Assembly: GCA_904063045.1 (NCBI GenBank)
Contig: CAJFCJ010000002.1
Span: forward strand, 4,540,475-4,604,474
Direction: 5' to 3'
DNA from: Dimorphilus gyrociliatus
Taxonomy: Eukaryota; Annelida; Polychaeta; Dinophilidae
DNA: 64,000 nt
Shown here in pieces: positions 1 through 11,320 of this stretch (its first letter is position 1; every line of letters begins with the position of its first letter). The notes under the pieces were generated by a model. That model worked only from the letters and a program-made list of their open reading frames with translations. It was not told the DNA's origin and searched no databases. The position numbers were made by a program, and so were the translations under genes.

Positions 1-630
1 AATTCAAAAAGTAAACCTTTCAAATAAACGTTATTTTAGTTAATTATCAGATATTCGTCCACACAAGTCAGCAATATGTTCAACATTTTGCAAACGATAT
101 ATCAGACGATTTAGATAAACTAGCAGACGATAGAAAGTATATAACAGGTCATGAGCTCACATAGCTTAGTTTAGGTAATATAATGAAACTGCAATAGCAA
201 CCACACGTTTTTACTGTTTTTACCCTTTTTTAAATATTTGAACAATATCTACATTGCAATCTCTTATCTCTTTTAATATCGTTGATTTATTGAAATTGCA
301 ATTTAAATTTAGTTTTATTTTTAACACGATTTTATGAATTAAAAAATATATATGCGCATAATTAACATAATTCTTTGACACCTTTTATTTATTATTGAAA
401 TTTTACTCCATTTCTCGAAAAATAGAGTAGGATATTTACTTTATAGTCAATATGAATATAAATATAAGAGACTTAATCTTGGAGTGGTGAAAATGAGGGG
501 GAAAAGTCGTGTGTTTCACAGAAATAGGAAAACTAGAGAATGAAGCTTTCCAAGTATATTTTTACTATGATAGATATTTATCAATTTCTCTCTCTCTCAC
601 TCATTTTCTTTCTCTCTTTCTGTATATACA

Positions 631-650
631 TATATATATATATATATATA
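631..650. repeat. TA dinucleotide microsatellite
   Basis: Ten TA units in a row, preceded by a CT-rich stretch from about 581. Seen directly. Similar AT runs occur at 6391-6418, about 14229-14254, about 48812-48834 (inside an Artemis intron) and about 63653-63671. Confidence 0.9.
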
Positions 651-1863
651 AAACATAGTGAGGATGTAATATGAAAGCTTTTCAATTAAAATAAAACTGA
701 TTTCCAAAGAAACCAAACTTAAAACTTTTCGTTTTTTCGTTTTTGTCAAAAATCTGACAAGTGATAAAATATCACATCTAATTTGCAGATATGCTTCCTA
801 CAAACATGTTAAAAATATAATCCATTAGTTAAATCTTATTTGAGGATAGGATATTTACCTAATGAAAGCAAAAGAAATATATATTTAATAGTATTCTACT
901 ATATTTATTGACATTAGCTAAAACTTTGTGTTAAATATCTATTATCTCTCTTTGTTTAACAGCTAATATTTTATACTTAGAAAGCAGTTCGTTTAGCAGG
1001 ATTTCAATACTTGTTAGCAATATACTGAAGAAAGAATGACGCCTTTCTTTAAGAAAATTATAGTAGTGATAATGAATATAAGAACTATTGGAGAAGGTGG
1101 GATTTCAGCCTTCGTACTACTATAGTACACTATAATTCCATATTCATGCATATATATATACTGTATATTAGTACAATTGCTACAACATAATTACAACTTT
1201 GGCCATATTTTTCAAACTACCATATTTTAATCATGCGGGAACTTTAAAAGATTGCACTTTTAGTCTATTGTTTTCTCATTGATTCAGTATTTTCTTTACT
1301 TCTTTTTACTTGTGATATAAAAGAAGTAGAGAGAATATATGTTTAAATTGTAATGAGGTATTTGAGTAATAAATAAGCCACACCCTCACCTAAATGACGA
1401 AGTTATTAACAAGGAGTACAATCTTATTTCAAGTTTGTACTAATAAGAATAAAAAATCACTGGAGTACTAGACACTCGTGTGTTTATTAAATTATATTAG
1501 GGATTTATCTTCAATCGTTAATAAGATTGGTCGTGTGTACGTGTATGCTTATTACAGTTAAATACTTGTATCGATAGTTTAAGAGAAAAAATGAGTTCAG
1601 TAGAAAACAACAGATAAAATCAAATTAGGCGTTTTCTTTCCTGAATAATTACGAGATAATTAAGAAGGAGTTTAGTGTTTTATTTACAAACACATAATAT
1701 TTAACTAATGAATAAAATTATAAAAATCTAATACAAATACTTACAAACATCTTGCTGCATACTCTATTAATTATTTAGTTATATAAATACCCAATTAAAT
1801 TTATGAGCACATCAATTTTCTGACATACGTGTTAATAGACTTGAGACTTTTTACATTCTGACG

Positions 1864-1871
1864 TGACGTCA
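1864..1871. promoter_or_regulatory. CRE-like palindrome TGACGTCA
   Basis: A perfect TGACGTCA octamer lies about 84 bp before the start codon of the GPCR at 1955, with an overlapping TGACG just before it. This is the consensus bound by CREB/ATF bZIP factors. Its role here is inferred from position only. Confidence 0.45.
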
Positions 1872-1954
1872 TATGTTTTAAATCGTAAGTCGAATAAAAG
1901 CACAAGTTCTTACTTATAGTTTAGAATAGTTTACAGTAGTACAAGCGACAAATA

Positions 1955-3070
1955 ATGGACTACAACAATTCAACTGTAGCTATCACGGATTGGAAACATT
2001 GTGAAATATTTGCTTTTATTGTTGGTGGTTTGCTTCTAACTATAATGAATAGCATTGGGATAGTTTTTAACCTAATTTCTATAATAACCTTTTCTTTAGA
2101 TAAGGCAAAGAACACTACCACTTTTTTGTTAATAGGTTTAGAATTGGCAGATACATTATTTCTAATTAGCGCAAGTATTATGATCAGTTTTATTTATTTA
2201 TTTCGATATACTACTAAGCTAGCGCAAGAAATTATTTCACCCCTGGATACTTACAATTATGTGTTTTTAACGAGGAGTATTTTCTCACCAATAATTACTG
2301 GATCATTGATGGCTAGTAGTTGGCATACGATGCTTATTACACTGGAAAGATATATTGCTGTTTGTGCCCCGCATAGTTCATGGAAACTTGCTAAAAGAAG
2401 TACTGTTATTACGCAAATTTTACTCTTTGTCATATCTATTGGTATAAATATACCACGAGCGTGGGAATACGAACCAACGTTTAAAGCGTCTACGGGACAA
2501 TGGGTTCAAGCTCCTTCTAATTTGAAAAGAAGTTCGACTTACGGTACATATGTAACAGTTCAATATTGGGTTATTCAACTGGCTATTCCTATTGCAACCA
2601 TTTCTTATATGACTGTTATGATCTTGAAGGTTAGATTATTTGTCCTTTTTTTTCAAACTGCACTACACAAATGACTTTTATTTATCTAGAAATTAAAATT
2701 AACAACTCAGAGAAAACGAACCGGACTGACTAAATCACTTATGACAGTTAATATAATATATATATTTGTTCAAGTAATCAATGGTATAAGAAGAATTTTG
2801 GTTGTTATCTTATCCAAGGAAGAAGTAACACTTTGTGAAAAGCCATATTCGTACTTTTATGGAATTACAGTATGCTGCATATCATTTAATGCAGCAGCTA
2901 ATTTCTTTATATTTGTGTTGTATAATAGACATTTCCGAAGACTCGTCAAGAATACTTGGTTGAAGCGAAGAAATAATATTTATCCAGATAGTCTTGACAA
3001 AGATCATAGAAACAACCAAAAAACAACAGAATATTCAATGACCGTTGGTGAAACCGGTTACAGATCGTAA
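1955..3070 (+). CDS. Class A (rhodopsin-like) G-protein-coupled receptor, peptide-receptor type
   Basis: Two exons, 1955-2629 and 2711-3070, joined in phase 0 through a consensus donor and the acceptor ending CTCAG, give 344 residues. Seven hydrophobic segments are visible. TM1 carries the conserved Asn (NSIGIVFNLIS), TM2 a LELAD motif, and TM3 ends in ERYIAV, the E/DRY switch. The loop after TM6 holds a Cys, and the C-tail is short and basic. TM7 reads NFFIFVLY, so the usual NPxxY proline is Phe. N-glycosylation sites are present in the short N-terminus. The overall pattern (long ERY, no NPxxY proline) resembles invertebrate FMRFamide/myosuppressin-type receptors; the ligand cannot be read from sequence. 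It would signal at the plasma membrane through heterotrimeric G proteins. The next gene converges on it from the right. Confidence 0.88.
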
Positions 3071-3664
3071 AATTCATTGATACAGACACTCCTATTCCTT
3101 CTCTTTCTCTCTTACTTTTCAATCGGTTTAAAATCTCAATCTTAACATTATTTCATAAAGAAACATGTTATATTCATTTTCTTCTTGAATTTGTTAGTCT
3201 ATAAGAACGTTTACTCTAAATAAACTATTCAATCTTTATCAGTGATTAATAAACAAATTTTGCTAATTTTACTTTATTAAACTATTCCCATAAATCTTTA
3301 CTGCCAATGATGTTTTTTCATTTATAATTAACTTATCAAAGAAAAGCTTAAAATAATTAATTTAATATATTCCTTGAAATTGAAATTGTAAGCATCTCTT
3401 ATCGTATTTAATTATATTTTTAGACGTTTGAAAACGAATTCCAGTATTACATTTTCAGTACTTTGCTTATAGAGCTCTAAGTTTTACCTTATTCTTTTAT
3501 TAATTCTTACCCCAAGTGCAAAGGCTCTTTGTAGCTAACAAGATAGCTTTATCGAGAAATTCTTATCTTCTTCTCTAATAATGTAAACAAAATCTATGTG
3601 TAATATTAAATTTTTACTCGACAAAACAATAATACAATATATTTATCAGTTTCCAGAAGACGAT
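3071..3664. other. Convergent intergenic spacer between two GPCR genes
   Basis: 594 bp of AT-rich sequence holding the 3' untranslated regions of both flanking genes. No further coding or structured element is seen. Confidence 0.6.
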
Positions 3665-5034
3665 TTAAGAATTTCGTGAGGTAAGATATCGTCTCATCTG
3701 TTTTAAAACGCTTAGCGTGTCGGGAAGGATAAAACTATACAGAATCCCATCCAGTGTTAGACTGACATAGCCAAAACACATAGTGGTTATACGTAATTCA
3801 ACGTTATTTTCTACAAGAGAAGAGCGATTACTTATTAATACATTTATGATTATCCAAGGACACCAGATGGCAATGTATGATAGAATGATAATACTTGTCA
3901 CTACAAGTAACTTTTTTTGACGTGAAGCCTTCGGCCGACTCTTGACTTGAGAGTGAGCTTTATTGGGAAAATTTAAATAAAGGTAGAAAGTTATATTTGT
4001 AGATTTTTTCATATTTGGTTAATTAACTAAAATATTAAAAATGATCTTTTTAAAATTGTACGCACTCGTTGGTTCGGTTTCTGAAGGTATAGAGGACCCT
4101 TTTTCTAATGAATGATTGGCAACTTTGTTTAAAAGTTTCTTATATATTAGTCCGTAACATCCAGATATAACTATAATAGAAACTACTAGACAACCAAATA
4201 ATCCATAAATTTGCACCCAAACTGATGCATCAACCCTAAGTTTCGAAAGTTTTAAAGACGGATGTATAGATGATAGTAGTAATTGTTTACAAATATATAT
4301 CTACCTCTTAGACCATAGATGACATCCGTGCTGATGAACCGGTCCAGACCCTGACTTTACACCTAACACAGGTATAACGGTAATAACTAAACTTATTCCA
4401 ACACCAATTATGACCAGAAAAGTAATTGTCATTGCATTCAATATCCTTTTATGAGGATTGTAAACCAAATCTAATCTATCCCCAGCTAGCAAAGCTGGAA
4501 AGATCAAGCCATTTTGAACAACTGTAATGGAAAATATATAAATTATAATGAAACTTTTTATGTGTTATAGCCAGTCTAATAATTTTTACCAACTTATATA
4601 GGTTAATTGTTCCTGAACGTAACAAAAATTTTCTGTCACATAATCCAAATTTGCTATTCCCACATAGATCATAGCCACTACAAGTAACATTAAATACGTA
4701 TTGAAACATGAAGCTGACAATGAACAAATAGAGAATTTAGCTATATTTTGAGATGAGATAAGATACAATTTTAACATTTACCTAAAATTATGATATTTCC
4801 TAATTGACTAAGTTTGTTTTTTATACCAAATATATTAATTGTTGAGAAAAAAGAACCAAATAAGAAAACCAATATTAAAACAATATAACAAAGAACTATG
4901 TTCCAAGTAGAAATTCGGCTAAAGGGAAGAGGATTCTTTATCTGTTATAAGTAAATATTAAATTTACATTACTTTATTTGGCCATCCTCCTCTTCTTCAT
5001 GATGATGATCTTCTTCAGTAGTTAACCAACCCAT
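3665..5034 (-). CDS. Class A G-protein-coupled receptor, six exons
   Basis: Exons in transcript order: 5034-4973, 4918-4782, 4740-4594, 4521-4305, 4235-4028 and 3940-3665. The total is 1047 nt, 348 residues, with all phases consistent. The last junction (4027-3941) is the least certain. The N-terminus is acidic and His-rich. TM1 follows (WNIVLCYIVLILVFLFGSFF), then TM2, then an extracellular Cys before TM3. TM3 ends in GDRLDLVYNPHK, a DRY variant. TM5 begins at VWVQIYGLFG, TM6 contains AIWCPW (CWxP region), and TM7 has DGILY in place of D/NPxxY. Introns are very short; the one at 4741-4781 is only 41 nt. The frame stays open upstream of the chosen ATG back to a TAG, so a further 5' exon is possible. 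The ligand is unknown. It is not an obvious duplicate of the neighbouring GPCR. Confidence 0.8.
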
Positions 5035-6387
5035 CGTTGTGGCGTTCTTTGCAAGATATATCTATTATAAAGAAAAAAGTATTGACATTATAATGAGCTT
5101 TGCGAGAAAAGGTAGCAGGTAGCTCTTAGGAGAATGAAAAGTATAAATAATGTAATCTCATTATCTTTCTACATTACGCATAAATTATGAGAGAATAACA
5201 TTTCATATATTAACTCTAATAATAAAACTCTCATCCTTTTTTTCCCACTTGAATATTAGAAGTTGATTGTTTTCCGAATATATGATATAAAATATTATTC
5301 TGTTAACCACGACAATACCTTTGCAGATGAACTCTTTTTTAAATATAAAGAAAACGATTTCTTATTTTCATCTTTTAAAAAAACTTTTTCATACTCTTTT
5401 CTCATTTCAAACTAAAATTGAATGCTAAGGAACTATACTAGAAAGGAGAATGAGTCTTTCCAGGGAAAGTCATCAGCTTTGAGACAGAGAGAGAGAGAGC
5501 TAATATACTTCTAAAGTTAAGTGTTGCATGCCTAGCGTTCTTGGCAAACTTAATTCCCTGTTTAGGTGAAAATTTTCTCCTAGTATTTTCATAAAAAAGT
5601 CGAATAATAAAAAACTTATATTCATATTTACCATCGATAAACGATACTCTAGAATACGTAACAGAAATTAAAATGTCTCTCTTCCTTGCGATGCTAAAAC
5701 TATTCTCTTTTAGATAAAAATTTTCATTTATATCATTATTAATGTTTTGATCTTAATTATTTAACAGCTTGATAGAATAATATCAAAGGTCCTAATAGTC
5801 TTTGAGCGTATATCATCCTATACAATTTTTAAAGGATATAGCTCTAAGGCATTTTTTTTTCAAAAATCCTATTTCCTTGTGAGGTCTTTTTACATTCAAA
5901 CTTTCAGTTGATTTTTTTTCTATTATTAAATCTAAATTTGGAATTTTAAAGAATTAATATAAATTTCTATCAGAGTCTAAAATAGTTTTAATTATATTAA
6001 ATAACCTCAGTTATTGAGCTCGTTATTTCAGCAGTTCTAAAAGATACTAAAATCACTCTCTCTTAAAGAAAAATAATGAAGGATAGAACAGTTTTCTAAT
6101 GCATTTTTATTCATCTTCTCTCAATTATAAGCAAGTGTATTTTTTAAATAAAAAACTTAACAGAAAAACCGGAAATTATACCTCTTTTATTCGGTAGTAA
6201 CTTTTTCATCATAAGATCAGCTGTCTATTAATAGATATAATTTTACAATAGAAAAACAAAAATGGCCTATTTATGTTATATTTAACTAACATTCTTTTTT
6301 ACTCCTTTATTCTCTTTTTGTTTGTTTGTTCATTTTAGATAGTCAAATAGTGTATTTCAATTTAACATGTAGTGCAGACGGTTCTAC

Positions 6388-6422
<35 letters not shown>

Positions 6423-6970
6423 AGGGAGTATACATACTCTTGAAGATGGGGAAGCACCAACACTTTTCCATAATTAACAAAAGAATCTGTAACTAATCAT
6501 CAACAGATTACAAGTGTACTTAACAAGCTTTAATAGGTTTATACTGAAAAAGAGTAATACAAAAGATAAACATATGCTGCGTATATTGCAGAATTGCTTG
6601 GAAATTGACAGTAGATATAAACAAGAAAGATTCATTTTTTTTGTTATTTTTTTTGGTTTTTTAAGATTGAGAATTCTTAAAATAATATCTGTTTATTTGA
6701 CCTTACAACAATTATCATTATACTGAAAAAATATTATATATTATGAATTTATATATGTACGTATCGTATAAGTTAGGTACCATTACAAGAAAGATATTTA
6801 AATTTTTAAGCACAGATACATTCCATTCAAAACACACAAGTGACAATTTAACAAATTACACGCACTCAGGAATATATTTAAACTGCTTTGAACTCGACAA
6901 TGGTAGTTTGAAACAGATAACTATTTTAAAACTTTCTCCTTTAATCCTATGTATTCATATCCTTCTCATC
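5035..6970. other. Intergenic region between a GPCR gene and the ARF gene
   Basis: About 1.9 kb with only short, low-complexity frames. It includes a 28-nt AT microsatellite at 6391-6418. It should contain the GPCR promoter on its left and the ARF 3' untranslated region on its right. No gene is supported. Confidence 0.6.
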
Positions 6971-8124
<1,154 letters not shown>

Positions 8125-8500
8125 GTTTCTCTGATATTAATCGTCGATTTTATAAATAACAGTTAGTTGGTCGATGACACACGTTGTTAAAGGGAAAAGT
8201 ATTCAAAACTGACAGCAATTAGAACTGAAAATCGAAATTTGCCACGTCGATTCAGCCAGCTTTTTCAAGCAGATATGGCGACAGGAAACGGAAGTCGGGA
8301 AATACTTAAAATAGTATAAATTATATCCAAAATTGTCCAATAATTTTTTTTAATAATCTCATAAATAATTATATTTTTTTTTGTAATAAAAAAGATTAAA
8401 AAAATATTCTTTAAATGGTCATGTGACGTCATTGTCACATGATCATTCCGAGATATAAAGACTGAAGGAAAATATCTAATAAATTAAAAAATCAAGCGAA
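8125..8500. promoter_or_regulatory. Bidirectional ARF/ARL8 promoter region
   Basis: This 376-bp gap separates two divergent start codons, so it must contain the promoters of both small GTPase genes. It carries an ETS-like core on the ARF side (AGGAAACGGAAG, near 8281) and the E-box/CRE cluster at 8419-8442 on the ARL8 side. No TATA box is obvious. Confidence 0.6.
8419..8442. promoter_or_regulatory. Inverted pair of M-box E-boxes around a CRE octamer
   Basis: TCATGTGA (8419-8426) and its exact reverse complement TCACATGA (8435-8442) face each other. The first overlaps a perfect TGACGTCA (8424-8431). TCATGTGA is the M-box class of E-box recognised by MITF/TFE-family bHLH-Zip factors, and TGACGTCA is the CREB/ATF site. 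The cluster ends 58 bp before the ARL8 start codon. Factor binding is inferred. Confidence 0.55.
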
Positions 8501-9710
8501 ATGATCGCATTTTTTCAAAAAATTCTTGATTGGTTCCGGAGTTTGTTCTGGAAGGAGGAGATGGAGCTTACACTTGTTGGTTTACAATATTCTGGAAAGA
8601 CAACGTTTGTTAACGTCATAGCGGTTAGTTTTTCGCAGTATTTTTGTAAACAAACTTCATATTTCTGCTATTTAGATCGCATGTTTCATAAGAATTAATT
8701 AAATATAAAAGATTATCAAACAATTTAAAACAAAGCTATTGTTAAAATTGATATTATTATTGAAAATCGTAAAGTGCCTTTTTTTCGTAATTTTCAGTCT
8801 GGTCAATTCAGTGAGGACATGATACCAACTGTAGGATTCAATATGAGAAAAATTACCAAAGGAAACGTTACAATAAAGGTTAATTGATAATAGAACTTTT
8901 CGAATTTACTGTTAACTTTTGTTTTTTGTAACAGTTATGGGACATTGGTGGACAGCCAAGATTTAGGAGCATGTGGGAAAGATATTGCAGAGGAGTAAAC
9001 GCCATTGTGTATGTACTTGTTATCGAGATTAGATAATCTATTATATGCCATACATTTTGAGTTATGATCACGTGAGATTATTTTTCTCATGATTACCTTA
9101 TGCCTTAGTTTGTCATGTGATCGGTAGTTCGTTGAAAGCAGTTCTATGGGAACTTAATCCGCTACAAATAGCTCTTTCTTCTTAGTAGTCTTGAAACTGA
9201 ACTGTACACTACACCTGTTTAATTTTTTTCGTTAATTTTTTTCCTAGCTATATGGTTGATTCAGCTGATCACGAGAAAATGGACGCTTCCAGAAACGAAT
9301 TGCATAGTTTACTAGACAAGCCGCAACTGGAAAATATTCCTGTTTTGGTTTTGGGTAATAAAAGAGATTTGCCTGGAGCTCTGGACGAAAAGCAGTTGAT
9401 TGATCGATTGTAAGTAATTTTGGACATAGATTCACTTTTAAAAAATAAAATAATTTCATTTGTTTTGTTTTTATTTCAGGAATTTGTCAGCCATTCAAAA
9501 TCGTGAAATCTGCTGTTATTCAATATCCTGTAAAGAGAAAGAAAATATCGGTTAGCAAATGTGTAATTTTAATGATGATTTTGTAATATACAATATATTT
9601 CAAAATCATCATTAAAATTATACTTTTTATATATCAATTAATTATTTTTTATTCTAGACATTACTCTGCAATGGCTCATTCAACATTCAAAGTCTGGTGG
9701 CCATCATTGA
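8501..9710 (+). CDS. ARL8: ARL8 lysosomal small GTPase
   Basis: Six exons (8501-8623, 8798-8878, 8935-9008, 9248-9409, 9480-9550, 9658-9710) total 564 nt, 187 residues, against 186 in vertebrate ARL8. The N-terminal amphipathic helix [17 protein letters not shown] (acetylated rather than myristoylated in known ARL8) is present. So are the P-loop [29 protein letters not shown] and SISCKE. The end, [10 protein letters not shown], matches the family closely. ARL8 sits on lysosomes, where BORC recruits it and where it binds SKIP/PLEKHM2 and kinesin to move lysosomes outward. KXD1, a BORC subunit, is encoded at 50678-51073 in the same window. Introns 3 and 5 hold E-boxes and a perfect hairpin respectively. 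Confidence 0.97.
9068..9120. promoter_or_regulatory. CLEAR/M-box-like E-boxes in ARL8 intron 3
   Basis: TCACGTGA at 9068-9075 is the core of the CLEAR element bound by TFEB/TFE3. TCATGTGA at 9113-9120 repeats the M-box seen in the promoter. Both lie in the longest intron of ARL8 (9009-9247), which could act as a first-introns-type enhancer. Seen directly; function inferred. Confidence 0.4.
9561..9623. repeat. Perfect hairpin in ARL8 intron 5
   Basis: Positions 9564-9583 and 9601-9620 are exact reverse complements (20 bp). Three more pairs (G-U, U-A, G-C) extend the stem to 9561-9623 around a 17-nt loop. It occupies most of a 107-nt intron between two coding exons. It could be a structured splicing aid, a small-RNA precursor or a tiny inverted-repeat insertion. 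Confidence 0.75.
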
Positions 9711-9829
9711 AATATTGAACTTTTGGGACACTAGTCATGTAAGTTCGTATAATGTATTGTGCGAGGTTAATATTTTACATTTTGTATGTTTGCCAGCATG
9801 AGTATAATGCTTTTATTACCTAATATAAG

Positions 9830-10333
9830 CTACAGTATCGTGGAAAGTCTTTGTTACACTAAAATTTATATATTTTTGGTTTTTGCACACTTGAGGAAAA
9901 GAAAGGAAATTATGATTTATATCAAGCAATAGTCCTCTAACCATTCTTGGGAGAATAGAATTCTCTTTTTATTTCCAAAATGAGACTTTTTAGAAAAAGG
10001 AGGCCTATTTCTAGTAAAGTGTAAGTAGTTGTTACAATCATAAAATGTCAACCAAAACTGGTTTAAGAATATGTTTTCATCTTATTTTAGCTAATAATTA
10101 ATAGTATATGAAAAATTTTATAAATATAACAGAATGCTGATATAAATAAATGGACTATACACATTAAAACAATCATAATTCTTGACTAACCTTGAGAGAA
10201 AAGTTTTTTTTCTCCCTAGAATGGTTAGCGACTACTACTTGAGACAAATCGTACTTTTCCTTTCTTTTCTTTAATAGTGCAAAAAAAATATAAATATTTT
10301 TAATGTAACAAAGACTTCCCGACGATATTGTAT
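9830..10333. repeat. Long imperfect inverted repeat downstream of ARL8
   Basis: The left arm, about 9830-9953, and the right arm, about 10212-10333, are reverse complements over roughly 120 nt at high but imperfect identity. They share AAGTCTTTGTTACA, GAAAAGAAAGGAAA and CTAACCATTCT in matching order. About 258 nt separate the arms, with no coding capacity. The layout fits a MITE-like foldback element. If the AATAAA at 10519 is the ARL8 poly(A) signal, the ARL8 3' UTR would fold into a long double strand. Confidence 0.7.
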
Positions 10334-11254
10334 TATTTACTCCAAATAATCATACACGTTATCATTTAGAAAATATAATTCACATGCTCAACATGTATTT
10401 ATTTATAATGTTAATAGATAAGAAAGTGTTCATAATTCTTTTTTTTCTCTTTTTTTGTAAAACTGTAGTTTTTATTTATGTATTGTATTTCATTGTATAT
10501 TTCCGGCGTCTTTTTTGTAATAAAAGCTTTTCAGATTAAATTCATCCTAATAGGAAATTATACTTGAATTTGACATTCGGAACAGGCTACTTTCTTTCAT
10601 TGGTAATTCTGACTGCAGCTTGGAGTAATAATCACTTAAGATATATCGTGATATTAAAAACTTTAAACCACGTTCGATAAAGATTCTCCGCCCTCTATTT
10701 TAAATAAATAGCTCTTCTATTAATTTCACAAGTACTGAGTAGACGTTCTCTGATCAATTTGTCCAAATTATTTCTTTCTCTTTGTATGTATTACATTATC
10801 TAATTAAATATAATCGAATTTGAATGATGTAATTAGTTCTGTAACATATTTTCTGAGGATAATCCCCAAGAAAACTGAAGGAACAGTGACGAGAAAATAT
10901 TCTCAAACGCCACTCAATGGAATACTATTATCCTTAGGCAAATCTTACTTCGCACTAAAGTTTATGAATAGTTTCAGGCTGGTATTGATCAAAATATATC
11001 AGATAGGCACCAAGGGATAAAAAAAATATTTCACAATCAATATCCTCGTAGGTATGAATATATATATATATAGTATTTACTTACACGCACCTACGCCTGA
11101 ATTTAATTGACGACCTTCACCTTGGAATTTTTCGCTATGTGATTGACATCTGATTTTTCTTTCGATTTTTGTTTTGATTGTAGTGAAATATGACGTTTGA
11201 TTGATATAGATAAATAGATTATTTTTTTGATTATATTATAAATAGCTTAGAAAA
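10334..11254. other. Intergenic spacer between ARL8 and ENGASE
   Basis: AT-rich with an AATAAA at 10519-10524 that could terminate ARL8 transcripts; another lies inside the inverted-repeat loop at 10145-10150. The open frame around 10820-11020 has no ATG start and no family resemblance, so I do not call it. Confidence 0.5.
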
Positions 11255-11320
11255 ATGGTTTTTCAATTATGTACTCTATTGAATTCGATACAATCTAAAA
11301 AGAAAAAGAGCGATAAATGA
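11255..11320 (+). promoter_or_regulatory. Upstream ORF overlapping the ENGASE start codon
   Basis: A 21-codon frame starts at ATG 11255 and stops at TGA 11318-11320. Its stop overlaps the first ENGASE ATG (11317) in the sequence AATGATGAG, so the ribosome could terminate and reinitiate on either of the two adjacent ATGs. Use of this uORF depends on whether the transcript starts upstream of 11255, which cannot be seen. Confidence 0.4.

Larger units (their letters stand above)
1..1954. other. Intergenic region upstream of the first GPCR gene
   Basis: No open frame with protein-like composition is visible on either strand. The stretch is AT-rich. It holds a pyrimidine-rich tract followed by a TA dinucleotide run (about 581-650) and, near its right end, a cAMP-response-element-like octamer. 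The rest shows nothing I can name. Confidence 0.7.

Noticed and set aside
10820-11020. 66-codon plus-strand frame between ARL8 and ENGASE
   Set aside because: Starts with TTG, has no splice partners and no family resemblance; composition looks random.
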